From NCBI GenBank assembly GCA_964593705.1, contig CAZQIV010000014.1, forward strand, positions 13,181 to 77,180: a stretch of DNA of 64,000 bases, read 5' to 3'. The notes under the pieces are model-generated. The model saw only the letters and a list, made by a program, of their open reading frames with translations. It had not been told where the DNA came from and made no database searches. Source of the DNA: SABY01 sp964593705 (GTDB lineage: Bacteria; Bacteroidota; Bacteroidia; Bacteroidales; 4484-276). Position 1 is the stretch's first letter. Each line of letters starts with the position of its first letter. Below, in pieces: positions 52,776-63,100 of this stretch. A program made the position numbers and the translations under genes.

Positions 52776-55700
52776 TTATTCAATCACAATTTTTTTGATT
52801 GAGGTTGATGTTGCATTTGAAATTCTTATGAAATACACACCTGCAGGCTGCGTACTCAAATCGAGCATTGTTGATCCATTTGCCTGTGCTGAATAAACCT
52901 GCTGTCCTTTCATGTTCATTACTGAAATTTCACAACCTTCAATACCGGCCATGGTAATGTTGATTTTACCATTGCTGGGGTTGGGTATAATGCTGAATGC
53001 CAAAGCACCAACAGTATTCACGCTGATGGCTTCCATCTTGAAATCATTGATAATTGATAGTCCGTTTTCAGCAAACAAGCCGTTATGGTTTGCGAAACTC
53101 TAATTGTAAACCGGACGTACATCAACTTCTGCACCGTGGCTAAAAATTTTGAATGTCATCAGTTCGTCCTGAATCATTCCTTCTTTCACAGTAGTGGTCA
53201 TATCGTTTCCGTAAACCACAAGTGGCAACATTTCATCAACACCATTGTATTGGGCCATTCCTGTGCATGTTCCATCAGTAGCAAAAATTCCAACAACATC
53301 ACCTGCGTCAAGATTTGCAGCACTTATGGAAATAATATGTTGTGAGCCTGTGCGAATTACACTGTTCCAGTTTGTGGGTTTAACGATATGATTTTTTTCT
53401 ACCTGAATTGTACCTGATTTAGCGGGCACATCAAAGTTAAGAGTTACCGCGGTGTTAGCATAGATAAGGTAAATCCGGGTATAAGTGTCTCGAGAGCACC
53501 TTCCACACCAGGTACAATACCTCCGGTGGGCCAATAAATTTTCTGGTCTATCAGGTCAAAAACATACATAATGGTATTACCATGGGGCTCAATAACATCC
53601 TGTATGGAGACCGGTTCAGTGCTTAAGACAGGAAATAAATGTGTTCCGGGCTCTATAGTTACTGTTCTGTCTATCAGTTCATCCCCTTCGAACTCAAAAT
53701 TCACAGCATTGGCAAATTTCACTTTATACCCCTGATAGGTGTCCCAATGGCCGATTGTATTGATGTTGTAGCCCGGCCAGAAAACACCGTCTTCACCAAC
53801 TAGGATTACCATATCTTCCAGAATAGGATCAAACAAATCTTCCAGCAATACCTTATCAACCGGTATCACATTGCTTGAAATACTTGCCCATCCCTGAGGA
53901 TAGAATTTGGTTTCCAGGCAAACATCGGAGGCTACCCAATCTTCTTCATCCATATTTGTAAGGATGCCGTTGTACCCAGATACAAGATCGTGCAATATAG
54001 TACCGGTACCTTCATTAAAACTATAATAAGCCATCAGGCCATCATAAAAGTCTGGGTCGTTGATACAAGAATACTCCTGGATTTCTTGCTGTGTCAGGGG
54101 CACTTCCCATAAACTCACTTCATCAATCATTCCCGGAAAGTTAATACTTCCGCCAGGAACCCTTTCTCCTATCCTAAAGCCTACATTCAGATTTGCAGTA
54201 TTTATCCCTGGTAAAGTTTTTGAAGTTAACTCTTCCCCATTTTTATACAGGTATCCGGTAGTGCCATCATAAACGAAAGCCACATGTACCCATTCACCAA
54301 TGGGAATATCGCCATCATTTGGAGAGGTCATATTTCCGGTTGAAGTGCCTGAGAGATATCCGAGCTTCTCACTACCACTTACTATGAAGGTATTCCTCCC
54401 GGCGGAGGCATTTCTACCATAATCGGAAATGCATTTATTGGCACCGGTATTTGAAGTTAAATAAATCCAGGCCATAACAGTCCTGGGTAAGGATCCATAT
54501 ACTCCAGGACAGGTTGTCTGGACATAATCGTTACCCCCGTCAAATTCAAGGGCAGTTAGTACAGGAGCAAGCATGCTTACTTCTACTGTAACATCATCGT
54601 CAACGACTTCAATATCGCCTGATTCTGAATAATAGCTATCTTTTGAAATACTAAAGGGGTAAATCTCCGGGAGGATATCGATAAAAGTAGTTTCTCCGGC
54701 TGCATTGGTATATTGTTCTACCCCATCAAGATTTACTAAAGCGTTTTCAATAGGATTTGTAGCGCTTTCATCCGTAACAATAAATGTAATGTCGTAATAA
54801 ACAATTGGTGCTAAAGCAACATTTTCAGTTACATTAATATCAATCACTTCGACTGAACTGGTTTGTTCATAATATTCATCTTTTGTAACCGTATAAGAAT
54901 AGGTGTCTGGTAGGTATCCTATAAAAACAGTTTCTCCGGTTGCATCGGTATTTTGTTGTACACCACCAAGGTCTACCAAAGCATTTTCAAGTGGATTTGT
55001 ACCATCCGTTACAGTAAAGGTTATGTCATAGTTTTCTCCGGTTAAGATCAAACTCACATCAACGGTAACATCAGCGTCAACAACTTCAACTGTTGAGGAT
55101 GCGTCAAAATAACCAGCTTTAGAAACCGTATAATTATATGTGCCGGGAAAAGCTTCAAATGTTGCTTCACCGCTGGCATCGGTATATTTCACTAAACCAT
55201 CCAGTACAACTTCTGCATTTTTAATTGGAGTTACACCATTATCTTTGGTAACAACAAAGCTTACATTATATGGTGTTCCACAAACGGTAGAAGTTACCCA
55301 ATCCTCTTCATCCATATTCTCCAAATCACCGTCCCAACCATCAACAAGCTCAGTTAATGTAAAGCCTGATCCGTCATTAAAATCATAATAGGCTACCACC
55401 CCAGAAGGGATGTCAGTACCATCGATACAAGAATAACTAGTGATATCCTCTTCCTCTACGTCTATGCTCCATACACTAACTTCATCAATCATGCCATTGA
55501 AAGGCATACTTTCACCTGAAATACTTTGTCCTATCCTAAGAGTCTCTTCATCTTCAGGTGTAAATAAATCAAATATATTTCCATTATCACTCAGGTCTCC
55601 ATTTACATAAAGCAATCCCTCATCGCCAGTAAAAACGAAAGCAACATGAACCCATTCATCAGTGGGAAGAGTGCCGCCAAATGTGCCAGTTAGTATTTCT

Positions 55701-55978
55701 CCACCCATGTCAAATTGGAGGTATCCGTCTTCGTTAACCATAAAGGTATTCCGTGCACCATCATCATCAATACCATAATCGAGGATGCACATATCACTGG
55801 TAGGTGCTTCAGATAAATAAATCCAGGCCATAAATGTTCTCGACTGATCTTCTAATACTCCTGGAAAGTCAGTCTGTACATAATCATCTACCCCGTCAAA
55901 TTCAAGGGCTGTTTGAGCTTTTGCATTAAATCCTGAAAGGATCAAGCTAACGAATAAAAAAAGTAAGAATTTCTTCAT
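52776..55978 (-). pseudogene. T9SS cargo gene with LamG domains, broken by a frameshift and an amber codon
   Basis: The first frame (55978 to 53444) encodes a signal peptide (KKFLLFLFVSLILSGFNAKA), two LamG domains, about four regulatory-like modules and the region NFEFEGDELIDRTVTIEPGT. Near 53471-53474 one base is missing: the protein should run LETLIPG-IYLIYANTAVTLN, but the frame ends LSMLTPR. The next frame continues to 53100, where TAG interrupts VRPVYN-stop-SFANHNGLFAENG; CAG is the likely ancestor. The same frame then runs through a perfect sorting domain (AFSIIPNPSNGKINITM ... AGVYFIRISNATSTSIKKI) to 52776. As read, the product would lack the sorting domain and could not be secreted by T9SS. 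Confidence 0.85.
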
Positions 55979-55996
55979 AATTTTAAAATTTAAGTG

Positions 55997-56146
55997 TTAT
56001 TTGTTTTTATTGGCGTTATTTTGTTCTAATAGTATTTTTATCACCTGTTTTTGTTTTTCGCGTCTTTTTGCAAATTTTTCTAAATTCTTCAATTCATCTT
56101 TCGATTCCATTTCAGAATTTCCCGCATCGAAATCTCTTTTCTTCAT
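55997..56146 (-). CDS. Small basic helical protein upstream of a T9SS cargo gene
   Basis: 49 residues, below routine gene-calling size: MKKRDFDAGNSEMESKDELK, NLEKFAKRREKQKQVIKILL, EQNNANKNK. ATG and TAA are clean. It sits ~20 nt after a strong promoter (56172-56203) and 18 bp before the next gene, so it is the first cistron of the unit. It is highly charged and predicted helical, without signal or membrane segment. A similar small ORF occupies the same position before the FISUMP gene (59701-59856); the shared position plus an amphipathic KQxxxIKIL/EALKKIM helix suggests a family. A leader ORF controlling translation of the large gene is the alternative. Confidence 0.6.
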   Translation of the reverse strand: MKKRDFDAGNSEMESKDELKNLEKFAKRREKQKQVIKILLEQNNANKNK

Positions 56147-56171
56147 ATTTCTTATATAATTATTTTTTTGA

Positions 56172-56203
56172 CAAAGCTATACCCCGGATTGGGGAAAAGC
56201 AAA
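56172..56203 (-). promoter_or_regulatory. Promoter of the small ORF / T9SS cargo unit
   Basis: Minus strand: TTTG (56200-56203), 20-bp gap, TAGCTTTG (56172-56179). Both elements and spacing match the Bacteroidota pattern; transcription would start near 56165, about 20 nt before the 49-codon ORF. Confidence 0.7.
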
Positions 56204-56349
56204 AATATAGTCTCAAAAAAATGTCGTACTGGAGCAGAAAGATGTCAAAAAAATCTCAAACAAGTCTGTATGTTGCACGAATTGTGCAGTTTAACAAATT
56301 TGTATTTTTTTGCTATTTTATTGGGTGCTTAAAAAACTAAGTGGAAAGT

Positions 56350-58092
56350 TTAAATTTTAGAGAGGAAATCAGTAAGATTATCTTCTGAAGTAAGTTTGAG
56401 TTTTTTCCTGATATTATAGCGAACGGTATCAACCGACCTTGGAGTTGTGCCGGTAATTTCTGAAATGTCTTTGGTATTCATATTCATTTTAAGAAATGCA
56501 CATAAGCGTTTCTTGGCAGGGGTTATACTTGGAAATTTGCGGTTTAGGCTGTCGTAAAAAACATTGTGTACCTGTTTAAAGCGAATATCGAACTCTTTCC
56601 ACAGTTCAACATCCCTAGATTTACGGATCCTGTAGGCAATTTTGTTGATCATTGATTTTGTTTCTGCTTTAACTGCCTTTTTTCCCAACTCTAATAAATC
56701 TTTTGAAATGTCTTCAAGGATTTCATTTTTTTTCATAAGTGCCATGAGGTTGGAAGTCATTTCACGATTTTTAAATTCCAGTTTTTCTTCGAGTTTTTGC
56801 TGCCTGATTTTTACAGTATGGGCTCTGGCTCGCATCAGCTTGATAACAAACCAGATAGCAATACCCAAAACTAAAATAATACTCACCAGAATGATGATGT
56901 AGATACTTTTCTGTTGCGAATTAATCTCAACCCTCTGTCGGCTAATTTCCATCAGGTTTTTTTGATTGTCGTATTCCGTCTGCATTTCCAGAAGGTTAGC
57001 AAGGCTTGTATGGGAAACTTCCACAAATTTGTCATTATACTCTTTAAATTTTTCATGGTAAATATACGCATCCTTATAATTATTTTGTGCGAAAGCAATA
57101 GAAGCCAATGATTTATAACTATCAACTTTGTTCTCTAAACTTACGGGTTCGTCCAATGAATCAATTAATGACCGGAACTGCATTATAGCTTTTGTGGTAT
57201 CCCCTTTGCTAAGAGAATTATATGCCATGTTGATTTTAATACTGGAAAGTGCCATCCGATATCCGATTTGCTGATGATTTTCCATGGCCAGGTTATAATA
57301 CATTTCTGCAGAATCATATTGGTGAAGATCATGGAATAATATGCCCAAATTCAGATAATTACTACCTAAATATTTCTTATTGTTGAATTTCTTGTTCAAT
57401 GCAATTGATTTTTTGAGATAAAAAAGAGTTGAATCATGCTTTCCGAGTAGTGAATAATGGTGGGCCAGGTTATGCATGGCAGCAGCAATTCCGGAAGTAT
57501 CTTTAAGCTTAATTTTTAGTTGGTAGGATTTGTAGGCATATTCAAGTGCTTTCTCGGGCTCACCTATTCTGTTGTATATCTCATGGTAAATAATATATAC
57601 GGTAGAAACCCTGTTTAAATCGTTGATCCTTGTTGCTAAATCCAGGGATTTAGCTGCTTGCTCATCAGCTTTTTCGAATTGACTCGCTTTTGCATATACC
57701 AAAGCCTTATAACAATATACAACTGCTTGTATCGAATCATAGGGAAATACCGTTAAAATATTTTCAGCCAGGTCGAAATATTCCATTGCTTCAGTAAATT
57801 CTGATTTGAACGCATAGTGTTTCCCCAACGAACTTAATATTAATGCCTTAAATTTGGGGTTATCCAAATCCCTGGCCATGCCAAGTGCCTGTTTCAAATA
57901 TAAGATTGAAGAATCTTCACTAAATTGGTTGTATTTTCTCGCAAGATTGTTTAACAAATAAAATTTTGTATTGTCGGGTTGAGCTACTGATAATGCTGTT
58001 TTTAATGAATCAATGGCTTGCCTGTTTTGGGGAAACATATCAAATGCCAAAAACAACATTAAAAATAATATGAAAAGATGTTTTAATCTCAT
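56350..58092 (-). CDS. TPR-containing membrane regulator with C-terminal LuxR-type helix-turn-helix
   Basis: 580 residues from MRLKHLFILF; a start 45 bp upstream (58137) would lie before the promoter box at 58098-58105. Order: signal peptide or anchor; about seven TPR units (GKHYAFKSEFTEAMEYFDLA, ALVYAKASQFEKADEQAAKS, AMHNLAHHYSLLGKHDSTLF, NLGILFHDLHQYDSAEMYYN) at ~30-370; one transmembrane helix (IYIIILVSIILVLGIAIWFV, ~395-415); a coiled coil (KIRQQKLEEKLEFKNREMTS); and a C-terminal HTH (FLKMNMNTKDISEITGTTPR SVDTVRYNIRKKL, ~530-570). Periplasmic TPRs with a cytoplasmic DNA-binding end make it a one-component membrane regulator of a type common in Bacteroidota. Its place inside the T9SS cargo cluster suggests control of these genes, but that is inference. 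Confidence 0.85.
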   Translation of the reverse strand: MRLKHLFILFLMLFLAFDMFPQNRQAIDSLKTALSVAQPDNTKFYLLNNLARKYNQFSEDSSILYLKQALGMARDLDNPKFKALILSSLGKHYAFKSEFTEAMEYFDLAENILTVFPYDSIQAVVYCYKALVYAKASQFEKADEQAAKSLDLATRINDLNRVSTVYIIYHEIYNRIGEPEKALEYAYKSYQLKIKLKDTSGIAAAMHNLAHHYSLLGKHDSTLFYLKKSIALNKKFNNKKYLGSNYLNLGILFHDLHQYDSAEMYYNLAMENHQQIGYRMALSSIKINMAYNSLSKGDTTKAIMQFRSLIDSLDEPVSLENKVDSYKSLASIAFAQNNYKDAYIYHEKFKEYNDKFVEVSHTSLANLLEMQTEYDNQKNLMEISRQRVEINSQQKSIYIIILVSIILVLGIAIWFVIKLMRARAHTVKIRQQKLEEKLEFKNREMTSNLMALMKKNEILEDISKDLLELGKKAVKAETKSMINKIAYRIRKSRDVELWKEFDIRFKQVHNVFYDSLNRKFPSITPAKKRLCAFLKMNMNTKDISEITGTTPRSVDTVRYNIRKKLKLTSEDNLTDFLSKI

Positions 58093-58097
58093 AGAAA

Positions 58098-58105
58098 CAA
58101 AAATA
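58098..58105 (-). promoter_or_regulatory. -7 box next to the TPR regulator start
   Basis: Minus strand TATTTTTG, ending 5 nt before the ATG at 58092. If used, the transcript would be leaderless or nearly so. Confidence 0.4.
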
Positions 58106-58123
58106 CAATAATTCCAAATACAA

Positions 58124-58203
58124 AAGCCCCGATTCATTCGCCAGATGGCGGACGAACCGGGGCTTCAAAAAGTCAGGGTATGACTTTAAGTCATGCCCTG
58201 ACT
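58124..58203. repeat. Double hairpin, copy 2
   Basis: Imperfect AAGCCCCGATTCATTCGCC... palindrome (58124-58165), then the AGTCAGGGTATGACT/AGTCATGCCCTGACT hairpin (58171-58203), as at 43046-43125. A third, partial relative of the first palindrome is at about 59922-59958. Confidence 0.85.
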
Positions 58204-58210
58204 AACTAAC

Positions 58211-58263
58211 CTAAATTTACTCAATCACCAGTTTCCTGGTAATTACATTATTTGAGGAGAATA
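58211..58263 (-). pseudogene. Relic of the end of a T9SS sorting domain
   Basis: The minus-strand frame reads IKIFSSNNVITRKLVIE then TAA, almost identical to the end of the gene at 43140 (KIFSQNNVITRKLVIE), and it is joined to the same double hairpin. No coding frame continues upstream past about 58266; the FISUMP gene stop is at 58294. A scar of recombination or deletion. Confidence 0.75.
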
Positions 58264-58293
58264 TTTTTATTGGACACTAATGAAACTAAACAC

Positions 58294-59670
58294 CTAATCT
58301 TTAAGGCAACGTACGCTCCGACCTGCTGTTTTATAATCGTACCACTCGCCAAAACTCCCAAGGTCGTAAAACATGCTGCGTCCCCAAGAGAACCAATAAT
58401 CATACTCCTCAGAAGACCACCAGGCACCGTAAAAGCCGAGTGCATCGAATTGACCCAAGCCAAGACGGAAACCGGCAGGAAGGGCTGTGAACCCATAGTC
58501 GTCTGTACCAAAAACTGAATTATTAGTATTTTCCCACCTGGGGTGGTCAGAAGTGTTGCACTCACCACCCAAAGGTGAAGCATCCTGCCTGCATGTCCTT
58601 AGTTTTTGCCCATTTGGCGCACCCGCACCACCAATAAAATTTGCTAATACGTTCCATTCACTACTATAAGGTAAATGCCAGCCTTCCGGGCAAAGTCCGT
58701 TTGGGTCAACAGCCGCAAACCAGTTGTACAAAGCCCCGTAGGGTTCTTTCCATGCCAAATCATTGTCGTACCACACGTAAGCCCCGCTTAAAAGGAATTT
58801 CCATTCATCAGGATCCGTTACATTGGGAATAATAGCACCATTTTGATAGGTTCTGGTTTTTATGTTTTCTGCCATCCAGCATTGGTTCCCAATTTGCACT
58901 GTGTTATATACGGTGTGTTCAATATCTTCTACATAGGGGGTGCCGGGGCATCTAAGTCCTTTTAATATCGCAAACTCATAACTCATATTTGTGAGTGGCA
59001 CATCATTTATTACAGCATTCCCGGCAATGCCATCCAAAGTCGTTGCATATCCTGAGTATTGTAATGTATCTCCAGAATTAAATACAAAATTATTTTTCGT
59101 ATTTTGAGATTTTACACCACTCACATTCCCATTAGAACTGGTGTAAACCAGTTTGCATTTTTCGCCATTTATTGCTTCACTGCCTGCATTTAACATTTTA
59201 ATTGTCTGACTTGTTTGTTTTCCTGTTACAGTAAGCAAGTAATAGCTTTCGTTGCCTCCATAAAAGGCAAAGGAATGATTACCCCGGTTTAAATTATTTT
59301 CATAATGCACCAGTTCTCTGCCTATAATATTCCGGGCGGTAATTGTGATATTTTCCTTTTCGGGTAAATACAAGTTAAACGCTGTTTTACCATTAAAAGG
59401 ATTGGGATAATTTTGTGAAACGGAAAGCGTGTTTTCCCCCAATGCATCATTATCATTGATGCTTGTAATATAATCCAATACCAAAACTGTATCAGGTGCA
59501 AATAGCGTAGTATCTCCACCCTGGGTGAGGTTTACAATGAAGATACTATCCAGGGGAACGTAAAACTCTTTATCTGCTGCTGTAAAGCTTAATTCCATCG
59601 ACGGTTTTTGGCCAGATACGTTTAAAGTAAGTCCTATTACTATAATTGCGAGTAAAAAATGTGTTTTCAT
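58294..59670 (-). CDS. FISUMP-domain secreted protein
   Basis: 458 residues. Signal peptide KTHFLLAIIVIGLTLNVSG. Residues ~85-165 form a T9SS-sorting-like beta domain in an internal position (SVSQNYPNPFNGKTAFNLYL ... GNHSFAFYGGNESYYLLTVT). The C-terminal half is a Fibrobacter succinogenes major paralogous domain: NTVQIGNQCWMAENIKTRTY, GALYNWFAAVDPNGLCPEGW, HLPYSSEWNVLANFIGGAGA, GFTALPAGFRLGLGQFDALG, AWWSSEEYDYWFSWGRSMFY and the natural end AGRSVRCLKD. Family function is unknown; surface or extracellular location is likely. The stop is the normal family end, so the sorting-domain relic downstream is not a lost tail of this protein. Confidence 0.9.
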   Translation of the reverse strand: MKTHFLLAIIVIGLTLNVSGQKPSMELSFTAADKEFYVPLDSIFIVNLTQGGDTTLFAPDTVLVLDYITSINDNDALGENTLSVSQNYPNPFNGKTAFNLYLPEKENITITARNIIGRELVHYENNLNRGNHSFAFYGGNESYYLLTVTGKQTSQTIKMLNAGSEAINGEKCKLVYTSSNGNVSGVKSQNTKNNFVFNSGDTLQYSGYATTLDGIAGNAVINDVPLTNMSYEFAILKGLRCPGTPYVEDIEHTVYNTVQIGNQCWMAENIKTRTYQNGAIIPNVTDPDEWKFLLSGAYVWYDNDLAWKEPYGALYNWFAAVDPNGLCPEGWHLPYSSEWNVLANFIGGAGAPNGQKLRTCRQDASPLGGECNTSDHPRWENTNNSVFGTDDYGFTALPAGFRLGLGQFDALGFYGAWWSSEEYDYWFSWGRSMFYDLGSFGEWYDYKTAGRSVRCLKD

Positions 59671-59700
59671 AGTATTTAATTTGATGAATAAAATTGTAAT

Positions 59701-59856
59701 TTAATTAGTTGTAGGCTTTTTGTCGGTATTTAAATTGGACATGATTTTTTTCAGAGCTTCATTCTGAATCCGATTTATTTCGATAAATTGTTTTAAATCG
59801 GCAACATCTTCAGGACTCTTAAGGTTTTTACTGTTAGATAAATTTTTGTTATTCAA
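59701..59856 (-). CDS. Small helical protein upstream of the FISUMP gene
   Basis: 51 residues if started at TTG (59854-59856): NNKNLSNSKNLKSPEDVADL, KQFIEINRIQNEALKKIMSN, LNTDKKPTTN, with TAA at 59701-59703. No ATG is available in frame; an upstream TGA at 59875-59877 limits the ORF to at most ~58 codons. Promoter box TATCTTTG at 59882-59889 and a 30-bp gap to the FISUMP start make it the first cistron, matching the arrangement at 55997-56146. Charged, helical, no signal. It may be a translated leader rather than a functional protein. Confidence 0.45.
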   Translation of the reverse strand: MNNKNLSNSKNLKSPEDVADLKQFIEINRIQNEALKKIMSNLNTDKKPTTN

Positions 59857-59881
59857 TTCAAGTTTTGGTTTGCATCATGGG

Positions 59882-59889
59882 CAAAGATA
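59882..59889 (-). promoter_or_regulatory. -7 box of the small ORF / FISUMP unit
   Basis: Minus strand TATCTTTG (plus CAAAGATA), matching TAnnTTTG, about 26 nt upstream of the TTG start of the small ORF. Confidence 0.55.
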
Positions 59890-60067
59890 CAGAAATATAA
59901 CTTTTATGAAAATAAAAAGTCCCGATTCGTCTCCCGATAATTATCGGGCCAACGAACCAGGTTGGATATTGGAAACATCTGTAGTTTTGGCGGAATTTTT
60001 GTTTTGAAAATACAAAAATTATGACAAAACGTATAGATTACCAATGAGTTAACAATTATTATTACTG

Positions 60068-60098
60068 TTGACTAGTAACGATTTTTTAGATACTTTTG
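60068..60098 (+). promoter_or_regulatory. Promoter of the interrupted propeller gene
   Basis: TTG at 60068-60070, 20-bp gap, TACTTTTG at 60091-60098. The leader to the ATG at 60166 is ~60 nt and contains AAAGGAGAA, a Shine-Dalgarno-like sequence that is rare among genes in this window. Confidence 0.65.
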
Positions 60099-60165
60099 TG
60101 CTCTATTGTAACTCACAAATCAAGCAGTTTAATTAACTATCGCTTTTTCAAAGGAGAATCTATTC

Positions 60166-63100
60166 ATGAAAAAATCGACAATTTTACTAATGTCATTTCT
60201 TATGATGTTTGCTTTTAAAGCTAATTACGCCCAAAAGGAAATATCGAAAGGAAGGACCTTAAACTCACAAAACGGGTATATTGATGGGGAATACAAACCC
60301 TACGAAGTACTCGATACCCGCATTGACAATATGGGCTATTGGCTCAAGGCAGCAGAACTTGGCCTTACACAACCCAACCCCGATGTAACTGTTCCATTGG
60401 GAACTTACAAATCGAGCAGGATAAATGCAAGCATCGTAGTACGTGGTGACTCCCCTGACGTGCCGGTTACCACAGAGAATTCCACACAAAGCGAAAACTC
60501 AATTTTCGTCGATCCAAACGATCCCGATCATGTATTACAATCCAATAACTCCATCGAAAACCCGGCAGGCTCGGTCTATGGTGCTAACTATTTCTTTTCG
60601 TATGATTTTGGCCAAATATGGGATGGCTCCATATAGGGTGCTGGTGGCGAAAATTCTGGCGACCCGGCAACGGCAATAAGCCTTAGTGGCCGCCAATATG
60701 TTGGGTTTATAACTATTTCCGGCGGAATGGGTGTATCCTATTCCGATGATGGTGTAAACTGGACACCGAAGGTTGCCGGAACAGGTAGCCTGGATAAAAA
60801 CCACCTTTGGGTTGATAACAGCCCTACGAGTCCATACGAAGGGTATGTTTATAATGGCTGGCTTTCTTTTTCGGGTAGCACTAGCGGTGATATAGAAATG
60901 GTTCGCTCTACCAACCAGGGTGAGTCATATACTGATAATATCAATATCAGTACTGAAATTAATGCAGGCAGCCACAACCAGGGTGTAAACATTACCACAG
61001 GTCCCGAGGGACAAGTGTATGTTGTATGGGCAGTGTATGATATCTGGCCGGCAGATGAGACCGCTATAGGTTTTACAAGGTCGATGGATGGAGGTGCTAG
61101 CTACGAACCTTCAGAAAGAATTATCCAAAATATCCGTGGTATCCGCGATAGCGAAACCTCAAAAAACCAACGTGTGAATTCATTTCCTGTTGCTACCTGC
61201 GACGTCGCTGGTGATGGTAGTATTTACATAGTATGGACTAACATTGGTGTTCCCGGAATTAATACCGGAAACGACATTGATGTTTATATGATCAAATCGA
61301 GTGATGAAGGCTTAACATGGTCTGATCCGACCCGTGTAAACCAGGACGACGATAACCTGGGTAGCGAACACTATTTCCCATGGATTACTTGTGATCCTGA
61401 GACCAGCGCCCTGAATGTTGTGTTTTATGACGACCGCAATGTGGGTGGTAACAAATGCGAAGTTTTCTGTGCCACCTCAATTGATGGCGGCGAATACTGG
61501 GAAGACTTTCGTGTAAGTGATGTTGATTTTACCCCGGCAGAAATTCCCGGACTGGCTGTTGGATACATGGGTGACTATCTCGGAATTTCTTCACGTGCTG
61601 GCAAGGTTTACCCTGTTTGGACAGACAATCGCTCAGGCCGTGCTTTGACCTACACTTCACCTTACGAAACCAATAGCCGGACAAGGCCAGGCAATTTTAC
61701 TGCCGCTGTTACTTATGAAACAGGCGAAGTTCAACTCGATTGGATGTATAGTGATACAGTTACAGGATTTCAGAACTTTATTGTTTATCGGGATGAATTT
61801 GAAATTGCAACTACTACAGAAAAATCCTATGTGGATATGCTCCCCGATTATGGCGTGTTCAAGTACAGAGTTACAGCCATGCTTGAAACAGGCGAATCAT
61901 CAGGACCAACTGCTTCCATCCAGTGGGGTGATGGCCATGTTGCCGTTGACCCGACAGAAATTATTGAAAACATTGACCTGATGAGTACCTCCACGCGCTA
62001 CCTTACCATCGAAAATGTCGGCGAACTTGATTTGATCTATAAAATTTCAGGTTCAACGGAACCTTTCCGTGATGGTAAAGATTATTGCATTCCTACAGCC
62101 AACTGCACCCTGGGTGATGGAATTACCGATTTTGTTATGGCCGATATTGAAAACCTGGATAGCGGTTGCAGCCCTGATGGCTATGGTGATTTTACCGATA
62201 TGATTACCGATATCAGGCCCCTTTACACCTACGAGGTGACCCTGGGTTCTGATTTCAACGACCAGTTTATTACTATTTGGATTGATTGGGATAAAAGTGA
62301 AACGTTCGATCCCGAAGAAATAATCCTACAGGATTTTGAATTGGTAAATGCAGGTCAACTTTACAACATTGATGTTACCATCCCCGGAGAAGCACAAAGT
62401 GGCGAAACCAGGATGAGGGTAACGGCGGCTTATCAAAACCCCTCCTCGTGGGATCCTTGTGAAGGCGCAATTTTTGGAGAAACAGAAGATTATACCGTAG
62501 ATATTTCAGGCTGGATGAGTTTTGACAGGGTAGTTGATACTATTGCATCAGGAAATACTGCTTCAGTGGAAATTAATTTTGATTCGGAAGACCTTACCGA
62601 AGGAAGCTTTTATGGAAACGTTTTTGTCGAAACCAACGATCCTGATATGCCATTGGTTGATGTTCCGGTTACACTGAATGTTGGTAGTGGATTCCCGCTG
62701 GCGCTGCAGGTTGTTGCCGATCCTGCAGAAATATGTCTTGGTGAAAGTTCCCAACTGATGGCAGTGCCTTCTGGTGGAACTGGAACCTATACCTATGATT
62801 GGACTTCTGATCCTGCTGGATTTACTTCAACAGAAGCAGAACCGATGGTTTATCCCGAAGAGAATACAACTTATTTTGTTGATGTGAATGATGGTGAAAA
62901 CACGGTTTCAGGACAAACAACCGTAAATATTATTCTGCTACCCGAACCTGTGGGTATGCCTTTGGGCGAAACCTCATTGTGCTTTGGTGTTAATCAAACA
63001 GTTTATAGTACCGATGGTTCTGTTGGATCTGATAGCTACAACTGGATGCTTGAACCAACTGAAGCAGGAGTAATCGAAGGTGATGGGCTGACCGCTACAG

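Noticed and set aside
58294..58583. FISUMP protein as a T9SS cargo that lost its C-terminal sorting domain to the relic at 58211
   Set aside because: It ends with the natural FISUMP terminus (RSVRCLKD) and already has an internal sorting-like domain; the relic belongs to a different copied segment.
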